The notes: generated from the letters alone by a model not told the origin. A stretch of 59,888 bases of DNA from Clostridia bacterium (GCA_017550105.1 JAFYLQ010000060.1:1-59888); one strand, 5' to 3'. Counted from the first letter of the stretch, positions 26,483 to 36,648 are shown. Made by a program: numbers and translations.

Positions 26483-27631
26483 ATGAAAAAAATTTGTTTT
26501 GTAACAACGGTTTCATTAACAATGAAGGCTTTTGTTCTTGAAAGTGCAAAGTATCTGCATAACGAGGGCGGCTATGACGTTACGCTTATTTGTAATAATG
26601 ATGATGAGTTTGCCGCATCACTGCCCGATTACATAAAATTCATCCCCGTTTCAATGGCAAGGGGTGTTGACCTTTCTGCAATTTCATCGGTACTGCAATT
26701 TATTAAAATTTTCAGAAAAGAAAAGTTTGATATTATTCAGTATTCAACCCCCAACGCTTCACTTTATGCTTCAATTGCTGCCTTCCTTACAAGAGCTAAG
26801 GTCAGGAGATATAGCCAGTGCGGTATCAGATACGTGGCATTTGAGGGCTTTAGCAGAAAATTCTTTAAGATATTTGAAAAAATCACCTGCAGGCTTTCAA
26901 CGCAGGTTAAGGCACAGAGTCCCAAGAATATGCAGTTTGCTATTGACGAGGGTCTTTGCAAAAAAGACAAAATATCAGTTATCGGTATCGGCGGTACAAT
27001 CGGTGTTGATTTAGCTCAATGCAGAAGCTTTGATAACGCCCAAGCAAAAAAAGAACTTCGTGAGAAATATGGTATTCCTCAGGATGCCTTTGTTTACGGC
27101 TACGTTGGAAGAGTCAACGTGGATAAGGGCACAAACGAGCTTATAACCGCTTTTAATAAAAATTCTCAGAATGACGAGAATATTTACCTTGCTCTTGTGG
27201 GTATGCTTGACGACGCTAACCCCATCAGTGCCGAAAATCTTGAAATTGCCCAAAGCCATCCCCGAATCGTTATGACGGGTAACGTTGATTTCAACGAGGT
27301 TTATCCCCATATGGCAATGTTTGACGTTTTAGTGCATCCCACTTATCGTGAGGGCTTCGGCAAGGTATTGCAGGAGGCAATGGGCGTTGGTCTTCCCATA
27401 ATCACAACAAACGTGCCGGGTCCATCCGAGGTTGTTGAAAACAACGTGTCGGGTATTCTTTGCGAGGTTAAGGATTCGGACGACCTTGCTCAAAAAATGC
27501 TTCTTCTCAGAAATGACGGCGAGCTTCTTGCAAGAATTGCTCAGGCGGGCAGCGAGCGAGCCGAAAAATATTTCGACAGGCCCATAATGCTTAAAAATAT
27601 TCTTGATGATATGAACGAAACTGCGAATTGA
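26483..27631 (+). CDS. Glycosyltransferase family 4
   Basis: Cytoplasmic GT-B glycosyltransferase of 382 residues. The C-terminal half shows YGYVGRVNVDKGTNELITAF and the nucleotide-sugar site HPTYREGFGKVLQEAMGVGLPII followed by PGPSEVVENNVSGILC. ATG at 26483 (site AAGGTAAACGGG) is preferred; the longer frame upstream lies inside the acetyltransferase gene. Donor and acceptor unknown. Confidence 0.9.
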   Translation: MKKICFVTTVSLTMKAFVLESAKYLHNEGGYDVTLICNNDDEFAASLPDYIKFIPVSMARGVDLSAISSVLQFIKIFRKEKFDIIQYSTPNASLYASIAAFLTRAKVRRYSQCGIRYVAFEGFSRKFFKIFEKITCRLSTQVKAQSPKNMQFAIDEGLCKKDKISVIGIGGTIGVDLAQCRSFDNAQAKKELREKYGIPQDAFVYGYVGRVNVDKGTNELITAFNKNSQNDENIYLALVGMLDDANPISAENLEIAQSHPRIVMTGNVDFNEVYPHMAMFDVLVHPTYREGFGKVLQEAMGVGLPIITTNVPGPSEVVENNVSGILCEVKDSDDLAQKMLLLRNDGELLARIAQAGSERAEKYFDRPIMLKNILDDMNETAN

Positions 27632-27642
27632 GGTTGAATTAT

Positions 27643-28617
27643 ATGTTTTTCAGTATCATTTTACCTATCTATAACGTTGAAAAATACCTTAAAGAATGTG
27701 TTGACTCCATTCAGGCACAGACCTTTAAGGATTATGAAATTATTCTTGTTGACGACGGCTCAAAGGATTCAAGTCCTGCTATTTGTGACGAATTAGCCGA
27801 AAAGGACAGTAGAATTAAAGTAATTCATAAGCCCAACGGCGGTCAGTCCACCGCAAGAAATATGGGTCTTGAAAGGGCAGAGGGTAAATACGTTATTTAT
27901 CTTGACAGTGACGATTTCATCACCTCCGACAGCTTCTTTCAGGATATTTACGATAAAATTCAGGAAACTGACAGTGATATCGTTTTATATAAATATTCCA
28001 AATACTTTGACGATAGCAAAACCCTTGATAAATGTACCTTTACCCTGGATTTTGCTGAAAATATAACCGATAGCGAGGAAATGCTTGAAACCCTTGTTAA
28101 AAAGGACGCATATTATGGTATGGCGTGGGTTAAGGCATTCCGCCGTGAAATGGCAATAGAAAACGGCGTTGTTTTTGACACCAACCTTGTTTGCGAGGAT
28201 ATGGACTGGTACTTTAACCTTGTTCTTTGTGCGCAAAAAATAACCGCTATTGATAAATCATATATCGCTTACAGACAAAGGGCGGGCTCAGTTACCTCTA
28301 CACTGAAGCTCAGAAACCTTACGGACTATATTTTCACTATGGAAAAGTGGAATGAAAAAATACAGTCCTCGGATATGAATGAAAAAAAGAAAAATGCTTT
28401 GATGGGTGCTCTTGCTAAGTATTATTCCAATATGTTTATTACGTACATCAGGGTAAAGGACCCTGAAAAGAAAAAACACGTTAAGCGCATCAAGGCTATT
28501 TCAGATATCCTCAATTACAGTCAGAGCACACGTCCCCAACAGATTAAAAAAGTTTATAAGCTTGTAGGTTTTAAGGGCGTTACCTTGATGCTTACAGTAT
28601 TAGATAAGATTAAATGA
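27643..28617 (+). CDS. Glycosyltransferase family 2
   Basis: GT-A transferase of 324 residues beginning FSIILPIYNVEKYLKECVDS, with VDDGSKDSS, GGQSTARNMGLE and the metal site YLDSDDF (about residues 87-93). ATG at 27643 is chosen; GAGGT lies 8 bases upstream. It follows the previous gene by 11 bases. Confidence 0.92.
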   Translation: MFFSIILPIYNVEKYLKECVDSIQAQTFKDYEIILVDDGSKDSSPAICDELAEKDSRIKVIHKPNGGQSTARNMGLERAEGKYVIYLDSDDFITSDSFFQDIYDKIQETDSDIVLYKYSKYFDDSKTLDKCTFTLDFAENITDSEEMLETLVKKDAYYGMAWVKAFRREMAIENGVVFDTNLVCEDMDWYFNLVLCAQKITAIDKSYIAYRQRAGSVTSTLKLRNLTDYIFTMEKWNEKIQSSDMNEKKKNALMGALAKYYSNMFITYIRVKDPEKKKHVKRIKAISDILNYSQSTRPQQIKKVYKLVGFKGVTLMLTVLDKIK

Positions 28618-28627
28618 GGCTTTTAAA

Positions 28628-29935
28628 ATGAGTGAAAAATTACCAAAGGTATTATCAATTTCCTTAAGCACCTGGCATAAGGACAGCGGTATTCACACAC
28701 AGACCGATTTGTTCAAGCATTACGATCCCGACAGAGTGGCACAGATTTATACAAAATCAGGTCTGCCCAATACACCCGTGTGCAATAGCTTTTTCAGAAT
28801 AAGTGAAAACGAGATTATCAGAAGCGTTATAAAACGCAATCCCGTTGGCTGCAGGGTAGAGAATGGTGCCGAGGCGGATGCCTCAACGCAGAAGGCGATG
28901 GATGCGGAAAAAGCCCTTTATACTCAGGCACATAAGAAAAAATCATGGCTTATGACCGTTATGCGCGAATTTGTATGGATGTTCGGCAGATGGAAAACCA
29001 AAGCACTTGATAAATTTATTGAAGAAGAAAATCCGGACGTTTACTTTGTGCCTATTTACCCGGTAGCATATATGGGCTGGCTTCAGTTACATATTCTTAA
29101 AAAGTATCCCAGACCCTATGTATGCTATCTTGCGGATGATAACTATTCATACAAGCCCTGTGGCAGAAATCCCTTTGCGTATTTTCACCGCTTTATGTTA
29201 AGGCGTGTTGTTAAAAAGCTTGCGGTTAATTGTACCGAGATGTTTACAATCACAAAAACCGAAGCAATTGACACGGATAACCTTTTCGGTACAAAAAGCA
29301 TAGTACTTACTAAGGGTATTAATTACGATAACCTTGAGTTTAAAGAAAAAGAGGTTTCAACACCTATCAGAATGGTTTACACCGGTAACCTTTTTATCGG
29401 CAGACACGCTTCATTGGTTGAAATTTCAAAGGCTCTTAAGGAAATTAACAAGGACGGCGAAAAAATCACCCTTGATATTTATTCCCCCACCGTTATGGAC
29501 GATAAAACTATGGAATACCTCAATTCCAATGGTTGTCATTTTAACGGTGCCGTTCCCAAGAGCGAGGTTGACGCAATTCAGCAGGGTGCCGATATGGTTG
29601 TTTTTGTTGAGTCACTTGAAAAGGAGCATAGATTCGACGCTCGTCTTTCCTTCTCAACAAAGCTTACGGACTATTTCAAAAACGGCAAATGTATTTTCGC
29701 AATAGGTGATAAAACAATTGCCCCAATTGAATACTTAAGAGAGAATGACTGTGCAATTATTGCCAACGAATATGACGAAATTGCACCTCAGCTCAGAAAA
29801 ATCATCGAAAATCCCGAAATGATTAAAAAATACAGCCGTCAGGCGTACGATACGGGTAAGAAAAATCACAATGAAAACGATATCAAGAGGATTTTCGTTG
29901 ATACGTTTGTGAAAGCGGCTAATAAAGGAAAATAA
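28628..29935 (+). CDS. Glycosyltransferase family 4-like protein
   Basis: Protein of 435 residues with a GT-B-like layout: N-terminal half with EENPDVYFVPIYPVAYMGWL, then RMVYTGNLFIGRHASLVEISKAL and FDARLSFSTKLTDYFKNGKCIFAIG in the donor-binding half. No membrane segment. Donor unknown. Two bases separate it from the next gene. Confidence 0.82.
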   Translation: MSEKLPKVLSISLSTWHKDSGIHTQTDLFKHYDPDRVAQIYTKSGLPNTPVCNSFFRISENEIIRSVIKRNPVGCRVENGAEADASTQKAMDAEKALYTQAHKKKSWLMTVMREFVWMFGRWKTKALDKFIEEENPDVYFVPIYPVAYMGWLQLHILKKYPRPYVCYLADDNYSYKPCGRNPFAYFHRFMLRRVVKKLAVNCTEMFTITKTEAIDTDNLFGTKSIVLTKGINYDNLEFKEKEVSTPIRMVYTGNLFIGRHASLVEISKALKEINKDGEKITLDIYSPTVMDDKTMEYLNSNGCHFNGAVPKSEVDAIQQGADMVVFVESLEKEHRFDARLSFSTKLTDYFKNGKCIFAIGDKTIAPIEYLRENDCAIIANEYDEIAPQLRKIIENPEMIKKYSRQAYDTGKKNHNENDIKRIFVDTFVKAANKGK

Positions 29936-29936
29936 T

Positions 29937-30893
29937 ATGTCAAAAATTGACTTTTCAAAAGAAAAAGAGCATGTTAAGAAACTTCTTACGGAGAAGGGCG
30001 TTAAGGAAAATCACGCTGAGATAGTTGCAGACTGCTTTGTTACTGCGGATATGTATGGTGTTACAAGCCACGGTGCGGCAATTTTACCGTCACACATTCA
30101 AAGAATTGAGCGTGGCGGATATAACCTTGACCCAAAATTCAACGTAATAAGAGAAACTGCGGCATTCGCAATAATTGACGGTGATAATTCCATGGGTCCC
30201 GTGTGTGCATCCTTCTGTATGGACTATGCGGTAGAAAAATCCCGTGAAAGTGGTATCTTCACAGTGCTCAGCAGAAATAACAATACCTTCGGCCCCGCAT
30301 TTTATTATCCCCTTAAGGCTGCTGAAAAAGGTTGCATCGGAATTACCTTCAGCAACAGTCCCGCGCAGATGGCACCCTTTGGCGGTAAGGAAAAAATGCT
30401 TGGCACAAATCCCTTTTCAATGGTAATACCTTGCGGAGATAAGGACCCTATTATTGTTGATATGGCAACAAGCGTTGTTGCAAAGTCAAAGTTCAAAGAA
30501 TATAAGGCGCAGAACAAACCCTTACCCGAGGGCTGGGCTCTTGATATAAACGGTAAACCCACCACCGACCCTGACGAGGGTATGGCAGGGCTCGTGCTTC
30601 CCATGGCAGGATTTAAGGGCTACGGAATCGCTATGATGATTGATATTTTATCGGGCGTGCTTTCCGGTGCCTCCTACCTTAATAATGTGGGCAGATTTTA
30701 CAGTGAAAACAATGCCTGTATGGATGTTGGTTTCACCTTTATAGCAATTGACCCCAAAATTGTTTTTGGCGACGATTACGAAAAAATTATGGAGGAGTAT
30801 GTTGATGCTCTTCGCAATTCCGAGCCTGCGGAGGGCGCAATAATTGCCCTTCCCGGTGATGACAGAATTAAAAAGTTTAAAGAAAATAACTAA
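29937..30893 (+). CDS. Ldh2/malate-L-sulfolactate dehydrogenase family oxidoreductase
   Basis: NAD(P)-dependent 2-hydroxyacid dehydrogenase of 318 residues, not related to classical LDH. Landmarks: ADMYGVTSHGAAILP (catalytic His, about residue 45), GPVCASFCMDYA, MLGTNPFSMVIP, IIVDMATSVVAKSKF and GFKGYGIAMMIDILSG. Slightly shorter than the usual 330-360 residues. Finding it between two glycosyltransferase genes suggests that it reduces a keto-acid used in the polymer, perhaps together with the aldolase at 23212. Substrate unknown. Confidence 0.88.
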   Translation: MSKIDFSKEKEHVKKLLTEKGVKENHAEIVADCFVTADMYGVTSHGAAILPSHIQRIERGGYNLDPKFNVIRETAAFAIIDGDNSMGPVCASFCMDYAVEKSRESGIFTVLSRNNNTFGPAFYYPLKAAEKGCIGITFSNSPAQMAPFGGKEKMLGTNPFSMVIPCGDKDPIIVDMATSVVAKSKFKEYKAQNKPLPEGWALDINGKPTTDPDEGMAGLVLPMAGFKGYGIAMMIDILSGVLSGASYLNNVGRFYSENNACMDVGFTFIAIDPKIVFGDDYEKIMEEYVDALRNSEPAEGAIIALPGDDRIKKFKENN

Positions 30894-30907
30894 AAGGATG
30901 TGAGAAT

Positions 30908-32122
30908 ATGAAAGTTATGCAAATAAACGCCGTTTACGGTGTTGGCAGTACAGGTGTTATTGTTGAGGATTTACATAATTTATCATTAAAAAACGGTATT
31001 GAGTCCTATGTTTCATATTCTACAACCAATAAAAATCCCAACGAAATTAAAAATGGCTACGTAATAGGGGATACCTTAGGTAAGAAAATGCACGCTGTTC
31101 TTTCCCGAATAGGGGGCAAGCAAGCGTATTTTTCATCCTTTGCAACTAAAAAATTAATTAAGCATATAGAAAACGTGAAGCCGGACATAGTTCATCTTCA
31201 TAATCTTCACAGCAATTACGTTAATCTTAATAGGCTTTTAGATTATTTGGGTGAAAGAGAAATCAAAACCGTTGTTACGCTCCATGACTGTTGGTTTTAT
31301 ACGGGAGGTTGCTTCCATTACACCGCCGTTGGGTGTGACAAGTGGCAGAAGTCCTGCGGTAACTGTCCTAAAAAAAATCAGGATACACCCGCACTTTTAA
31401 GGGATAATTCGGCAAAAATCCTTGCAGACAGAAAAAAATACTTCGGTAAGATGAAAAACCTTACAATGACGGGCGTTTCCGGTTGGATGACTGATGAAGG
31501 CGAAAAAACAGTTTTCAAAGGTAAAAAAACGGAGGTTATCTACAACGGCATAGACACTGAGTTTTTTGTACCGACTCCATCGGATTTCAGAAAAAAACAT
31601 AAATTAGAAGATAAATTCCTTATACTCGCACTTGCAAATAAATGGTTCAGACCAATAAACAAAAAGACCTTTGATTACGTTTGTGAGAATTTACCGGATG
31701 ATTCGGTTATTGTAATGCTCGGTTGTACCGAGTCTCAGAGGCAGGGCTTACCCGCAAACGTACTACCCCTTGACTTTATAAAAGACAGGGACGAGCTCAG
31801 AAAGGTTTATTCCGCCTGTGACGTTTTTGCTAACTGCACCCGTGAAGAATCCTTTTCACTTGTAAACGTTGAAGCCCAAAGTTGCGGTACACCCGTTGTT
31901 ACCTACCGAAACACAGGAGCACAGGAAACGGTGGATAATAAGTGTAGCTTCAGTATTGAAAACGGAAATGAAAAAGAATTTTTTGAAGCAATTATGAAGA
32001 TTAAAGAGCTTGGTAAAAAAGAGCTTTCAAATGATTGTGTTAAATGGGTTAAAGAAAACTTTGACCGAGACGAAAATTATATGAAGTATATTGAGCTATA
32101 TAGAATGTCAAAAGAGGGATGA
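30908..32122 (+). CDS. Glycosyltransferase family 4 (WcaC-like)
   Basis: Protein of 404 residues. The N-terminal half has IVHLHNLHSNYVNL and the cysteine-rich element LHDCWFYTGGCFHY..CGNCP, typical of colanic-acid-type GT4 enzymes. The C-terminal half has VIYNGIDTEFF and NCTREESFSLVNVEAQSCGTPVV. Overlaps or nearly abuts the polymerase gene. Confidence 0.9.
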   Translation: MKVMQINAVYGVGSTGVIVEDLHNLSLKNGIESYVSYSTTNKNPNEIKNGYVIGDTLGKKMHAVLSRIGGKQAYFSSFATKKLIKHIENVKPDIVHLHNLHSNYVNLNRLLDYLGEREIKTVVTLHDCWFYTGGCFHYTAVGCDKWQKSCGNCPKKNQDTPALLRDNSAKILADRKKYFGKMKNLTMTGVSGWMTDEGEKTVFKGKKTEVIYNGIDTEFFVPTPSDFRKKHKLEDKFLILALANKWFRPINKKTFDYVCENLPDDSVIVMLGCTESQRQGLPANVLPLDFIKDRDELRKVYSACDVFANCTREESFSLVNVEAQSCGTPVVTYRNTGAQETVDNKCSFSIENGNEKEFFEAIMKIKELGKKELSNDCVKWVKENFDRDENYMKYIELYRMSKEG

Positions 32123-32123
32123 A

Positions 32124-33353
32124 ATGAAACTAAAAAAAATAATCGGAAAAGAGGGCTTACCGCTTATAGATTTGGCGGCGGTAATATTCTTTTCGGCATA
32201 TTATATTCTGCCATCATTCAGCAGCTCGTTTAACAGATGGTTGGTTTTGTTTGCGGGTATCGGTTACTTCGGTTATATTTTAATAAAAGACCGTAGAGTC
32301 GGTGTGTCATTTATAAGTATATTTTCGGCGGTAACAGTAATAGCCTTCGCCTTCTTGATATTGACGGATACAAAGACTATTTCTGCTGATGCAAGTAACC
32401 GACTTCTGAAAGTATTTTTATCAAAATTCAGCCAGTATTACTTTATGTATCTGCCGGGACTTTTACTCATAAGGGTTTTAAAAACGGCTAACAAGGAGCA
32501 AAAAAGTTTCTTACTTTTCTTGTTGGTAATTTTTAACCTTATTGTTCTTTACAATACCTTTACGGTAATATTAAATGACCCGGATGCTATCCGACATTGG
32601 GAAGAATTTGCCGATATGGAAGACGAAAATATCGGTAACTACTACTACGTTTATTCGGTTCCCATTATCATAGTCGGTCTTTCCGTATGTATGGCAAAGC
32701 TTAAGGGCTACAGAAAGCTTATTTGCCTTGGTATGATTGGTGTTTTATTTGTTTTCCTTTTAGTAGCCTCGTATACCCTTGCTCTTCTTATTGCGGCACT
32801 CGGCCTTGCAATGCAGATATTCTTATCCCTCAAAAGTCCCGTTACAAAAATTCTTTTTGTAGTGGTGGCGGTTATCGGATTGTTCTTTGTACCCGATTTA
32901 CTTTTATTTATTTCAGAAAACGCACCTTCTGAAAATATGGCAGTTCGTATGAAGGAGGTTTATAACTTCTTCACCGCCGGTGACTCAAGCGGTTATAACC
33001 TTAGTGGTCGTTTAACACTTTATAAAATGTCAATTGAGGCATTTTTAAGAAGTCCCATTATAGGTAACAGAAACCTTTCTTTTGACGGCCATGCAACCTG
33101 CCTTACGGTTCTTTCGGATACGGGTATTATAGGCGGTATTCCCTTCTATTATCTTTTATTCTCAATGAATAAGCGAATGAAAGCATTTTTAAACGAAAAC
33201 GCTAAGAACTTTTTACCTGCCTTTTTCTGTCTGTTGTGTATGGGCTTTTCGAATCCAATTCATAACTCCTTACCCCTGGCGTTTTCCGTATGGTTTATTG
33301 TTCCGCTGATAATAGATACCCTCATAAATAAAGAAGGAGAAAGAGTAAAATGA
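32124..33353 (+). CDS. O-antigen polymerase/ligase-like membrane protein (Wzy-like)
   Basis: Polytopic membrane protein of 409 residues with about ten to eleven hydrophobic segments and a large outside loop (about 285-335) containing GYNLSGRLTLYKMSIEAF and GHATCLTVLSDTGIIGGI, the Wzy_C-type pattern. It probably polymerises lipid-linked repeat units outside the membrane. ATG at 32124 (site GAGGGATGAA) is chosen over an in-frame start within the preceding gene. Confidence 0.85.
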   Translation: MKLKKIIGKEGLPLIDLAAVIFFSAYYILPSFSSSFNRWLVLFAGIGYFGYILIKDRRVGVSFISIFSAVTVIAFAFLILTDTKTISADASNRLLKVFLSKFSQYYFMYLPGLLLIRVLKTANKEQKSFLLFLLVIFNLIVLYNTFTVILNDPDAIRHWEEFADMEDENIGNYYYVYSVPIIIVGLSVCMAKLKGYRKLICLGMIGVLFVFLLVASYTLALLIAALGLAMQIFLSLKSPVTKILFVVVAVIGLFFVPDLLLFISENAPSENMAVRMKEVYNFFTAGDSSGYNLSGRLTLYKMSIEAFLRSPIIGNRNLSFDGHATCLTVLSDTGIIGGIPFYYLLFSMNKRMKAFLNENAKNFLPAFFCLLCMGFSNPIHNSLPLAFSVWFIVPLIIDTLINKEGERVK

Positions 33354-34345
33354 AAAAAGAATGGAAAATCGATGTTCCCGTCTTACTTATATTTTTTGCA
33401 AGACCCGATACTCTTGAAAAGGTTTTCGAATCTATAAGAGAGGCAAGACCCAGCACACTTCTTTTATGGCAGGATGGTCCCCGTGAGGGAAGACCCGATG
33501 ATATAGAAAATATTGAGAAATGCCGTAAAATAGTCGAAAACATTGACTGGGAATGTACAGTTTACAGAAAATACAACGAGAAAAACTACGGCTGCGACCC
33601 TTCTACCTTCTATTCACACAAATGGGCGTTTTCACACGTGGATAAGTGTATTATTCTTGAGGATGACCGTATTCCTACTCAGAGCTTCTATCCCTACTGT
33701 AAATACCTTCTTGATAAATATGAAAATGACGAAAGAATTAACCATATCTGCGGAACAAATCTTTTCGACGTTTATGAGGATTGCCCCGAGGATTATTTCT
33801 TTGCTCCCTGTGGCTCTACAGCTTGGGCAACTTGGAAAAGGGTTGCCGATAGCTGGGATGAAGAATATCTTTTCCTTGATGATGAATATAAATTAAATTG
33901 TCTTAAAGCTCTTTATGGTAAGGCTTGGGCGGATGAATGGTATAAAACCGCTTGTCGTCACAAGGCTAAAGGGGTACCATATTGGGAATCTGTTCTCGGT
34001 ATGGATGCTCTTCTTAACTCACGTCTTGCTATTATCCCCAAGAAGAATATGGTATGTGATATCGGTCTTACAGAAAATGCAACCCATGCTCACTCTCACG
34101 CTGAGTGCCTTCCTAAAGAATTCAGAAATATGTTCAATATGAAGGTTCACGACGTTGAATTTCCGATGAACGAGCCCAAGCATATAGTTGCAGATATGAA
34201 TTATATGCACAGACTTACGGATATAAACGGTATAGGCAGACCTTGGATCAGATTCAAGCGAAAAGTTGTCTATCTTGCTAAGTGTGTACGTTACGGTAAG
34301 CTTAAGCTTATACTTGCAAGTGTTAAACGTAAATTGAAAAAATGA
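33350..34345 (+). CDS. Glycosyltransferase, GT-A fold
   Basis: Protein of 331 residues starting DVPVLLIFFARPDTLEKVFE, with LLWQDGPREG, CIILEDDRIPT (metal-binding acidic motif, about residues 101-111) and SHKWAFSHVDKC. It resembles glycosyltransferases annotated as hemolysin-like in surface-polymer clusters. Overlaps the polymerase gene by 4 bases (ATGA). Confidence 0.82.
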   Translation: MKKEWKIDVPVLLIFFARPDTLEKVFESIREARPSTLLLWQDGPREGRPDDIENIEKCRKIVENIDWECTVYRKYNEKNYGCDPSTFYSHKWAFSHVDKCIILEDDRIPTQSFYPYCKYLLDKYENDERINHICGTNLFDVYEDCPEDYFFAPCGSTAWATWKRVADSWDEEYLFLDDEYKLNCLKALYGKAWADEWYKTACRHKAKGVPYWESVLGMDALLNSRLAIIPKKNMVCDIGLTENATHAHSHAECLPKEFRNMFNMKVHDVEFPMNEPKHIVADMNYMHRLTDINGIGRPWIRFKRKVVYLAKCVRYGKLKLILASVKRKLKK

Positions 34346-34353
34346 GGTAAATT

Positions 34354-35160
34354 ATGAGCAAATATACTGTCAAAGGGTATGATATGGATATTGTTCACGA
34401 CAGAATGCTGCAGATTGCAACAGAGGTTGACAGAATCTGCCGTGAGCAGGGCTTTAAATGCTCACTTTACGGCGGTTCCGTAATCGGTGCGGTGCGTCAT
34501 AACGGCTTTATTCCCTGGGACCACGATATTGATATGTGTATGCCCCGTAAGGATTACGATAAATTCGTAAAATATATGAAAAAGCACCCTAACGAAAAAA
34601 TCTTTTTCAGCAACTATTCTGCCGAAAAAAGATATCCCAACAGCTGGGGTAAGGTACGTCTTAACGGAACTGTCTTTTTAGAGCAGGAATTAGCTCCTAT
34701 TACGGAGCTTCATAAGGGTGTTTTTATTGATTTACATCCTATTGATAATATTATTCCGAAACTTTTGCCCTTACAGGTTAAGCTTGCAATGTTCTGGTCA
34801 AGCGTTGGTAAGGTGAAAAGCGGTATTTACAATGGCTCTGCTAAAAAAAGAAGTGTATATAAGCTCTTTTCCTGGCTTCCCTATGGTGTGATTAATTTCT
34901 ATCGTGGTTTCGCTATGAAAATGTTCAAGTATCTTCCTACAAAGTACGTTTATAAGGTCGCTCACCCTAATAATGGCATTTATCCCATACCCAGATGTAC
35001 CTTTGAGGAATTAATTGACCATCAGTTTGAGGACAAGACCTTCCTCATTCCTAAAAATTATGATGAATTTTTAACTAAGCGTTACGGCAATTATATGGAG
35101 ATTCCTCCCGAATCCGAGGTTTATGAATGCTGTACATCTATTATAGAGTGTAAATTATAA
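34354..35160 (+). CDS. LicD family phosphotransferase
   Basis: Protein of 268 residues with the LicD/nucleotidyltransferase-like motif YGGSVIGAVRHNGFIPWDHDIDMCM (about residues 39-63), including the Asp-X-Asp pair, and RKDYDKFVKYM. LicD proteins add phosphocholine, ribitol phosphate or similar groups to surface glycans. No choline-activation genes are in the window, so the donor is unknown. Confidence 0.9.
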   Translation: MSKYTVKGYDMDIVHDRMLQIATEVDRICREQGFKCSLYGGSVIGAVRHNGFIPWDHDIDMCMPRKDYDKFVKYMKKHPNEKIFFSNYSAEKRYPNSWGKVRLNGTVFLEQELAPITELHKGVFIDLHPIDNIIPKLLPLQVKLAMFWSSVGKVKSGIYNGSAKKRSVYKLFSWLPYGVINFYRGFAMKMFKYLPTKYVYKVAHPNNGIYPIPRCTFEELIDHQFEDKTFLIPKNYDEFLTKRYGNYMEIPPESEVYECCTSIIECKL

Positions 35161-35169
35161 GAGGTTAAA

Positions 35170-36648
35170 ATGAAAGAAAACGGTTCACTAAAAGCAAAAA
35201 CCCTTTCGGGCGTTATATGGAAGTTTGGCGAAAGAGTTTCGGCTCAGGCGGTAAACTTTATAGTTTCAATTATCCTTGCCCGCCTTCTTTTACCCGATGA
35301 TTATGGCTTAATTGCCCTTGTTACGGTATTTATAACTATTTGTAACAAAATTGTTGTAAGCGGCTTTGCCACATCCCTTATTCAGAAAAAGGATGCGGAT
35401 AACCTTGATTTTTCCACCGTATTTTATTTCAGTCTTGCAGTAGCAGTTGTTCTTTATACGGGACTTTTCTTTACTGCACCGTTTATAGCAGATTTTTATT
35501 CTGCCGAAAGCGACCCCGCGCTATTTATTCAGGTTATTCGTGTTATGGGTCTTAACCTTTTTATTATTGCGGTCAACAGCGTTCAGCAGGCATACGTTTC
35601 ACGTACAATGCAGTTCAGAAAATTTTTCTTTTCCACCATTATCGGTACGGTGGTTTCTGCCGTTGCGGGTATTGCCTTAGCCTATATGGGCAAGGGTGTG
35701 TGGGCACTTGTGGCTCAGAATATGATTCTTGCGGTGGTAAACGGAATTGTACTGTGGTTTATGGTTAAGTGGAGACCTCAGCTTGAATTTTCCTTTAAAA
35801 GACTTAAAAGCTTATACTCCTACGGATGGAAAATTTTTGTGGCTTCGTTAATAAAAATTCTTTATACGGATTTACGAAGCCTTGTTATAGGTAAGGTTTA
35901 TACTGCTGCAGATTTAGCTTTTTATAATAAAGCTCAGAGCTTCCCCCAGCTTATTGATACAAACGTTGAGGGTACTATTGACAGCGTTTTGTTCCCCGCT
36001 ATTTCTAAAAAGCAGAGCAACGTTGACGATATGCGAGCAATGCTCCGCCGTGCAATTAAGACCACGTCCTATGTGCTTATGCCCCTTTTAGCAGGTCTTT
36101 CGGCAGTGGCGAAGCCCTTTGTTATAATTCTTCTTACAGATAAATGGGCAGAGAGCATTCCCCTTATGCAGATACTTGCTTTTTCATTTGTCTTTGCACC
36201 CGTTGAGCTTGAAAATTTACAGGCTATTAAGGCAATCGGAAGAAGTGATATTGCCCTTAAGGTAGAAATTATTAAGAAGGTTGTTGGTGTAGCAATACTT
36301 ATTGCATCCATTCCCTTTGGCGTTACTGCAATTGCCGTGGGTATGGTAATAAGTACCACACTTTCTGCAATAATAAATGCAATACCCAACAAAAAGCTTT
36401 TGGGCTACACCTTCAAAATGCAGTTAAAGGATATTTTGCCGAGCCTTATAATGTCCCTTGTGATGTTTGGTGCGGTGTATCCCATATCACTACTTAATAT
36501 AAATGTATGGCTTATGCTCATTATACAGGTTGTTGCAGGTGCAATAATTTACGTAGCACTTTCGGCAATATTTAAGGTTGAAAGCTTTAAGTACATATTA
36601 AATATGATTAAAGGATTTTTAAAGAGAGGTAAAAAGAATGAATCGTGA
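35170..36648 (+). CDS. Polysaccharide flippase (Wzx-like, MOP superfamily)
   Basis: Membrane protein of 492 residues with about 12 to 14 hydrophobic segments. The N-terminus SGVIWKFGERVSAQAVNFIVSIILARLLLPDDYGLIAL is typical of the WzxC/PST family, as is YTAADLAFYNKAQSFPQL. It would move lipid-linked repeats to the outer membrane face. Overlaps the next gene by 11 bases. Confidence 0.93.
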   Translation: MKENGSLKAKTLSGVIWKFGERVSAQAVNFIVSIILARLLLPDDYGLIALVTVFITICNKIVVSGFATSLIQKKDADNLDFSTVFYFSLAVAVVLYTGLFFTAPFIADFYSAESDPALFIQVIRVMGLNLFIIAVNSVQQAYVSRTMQFRKFFFSTIIGTVVSAVAGIALAYMGKGVWALVAQNMILAVVNGIVLWFMVKWRPQLEFSFKRLKSLYSYGWKIFVASLIKILYTDLRSLVIGKVYTAADLAFYNKAQSFPQLIDTNVEGTIDSVLFPAISKKQSNVDDMRAMLRRAIKTTSYVLMPLLAGLSAVAKPFVIILLTDKWAESIPLMQILAFSFVFAPVELENLQAIKAIGRSDIALKVEIIKKVVGVAILIASIPFGVTAIAVGMVISTTLSAIINAIPNKKLLGYTFKMQLKDILPSLIMSLVMFGAVYPISLLNINVWLMLIIQVVAGAIIYVALSAIFKVESFKYILNMIKGFLKRGKKNES

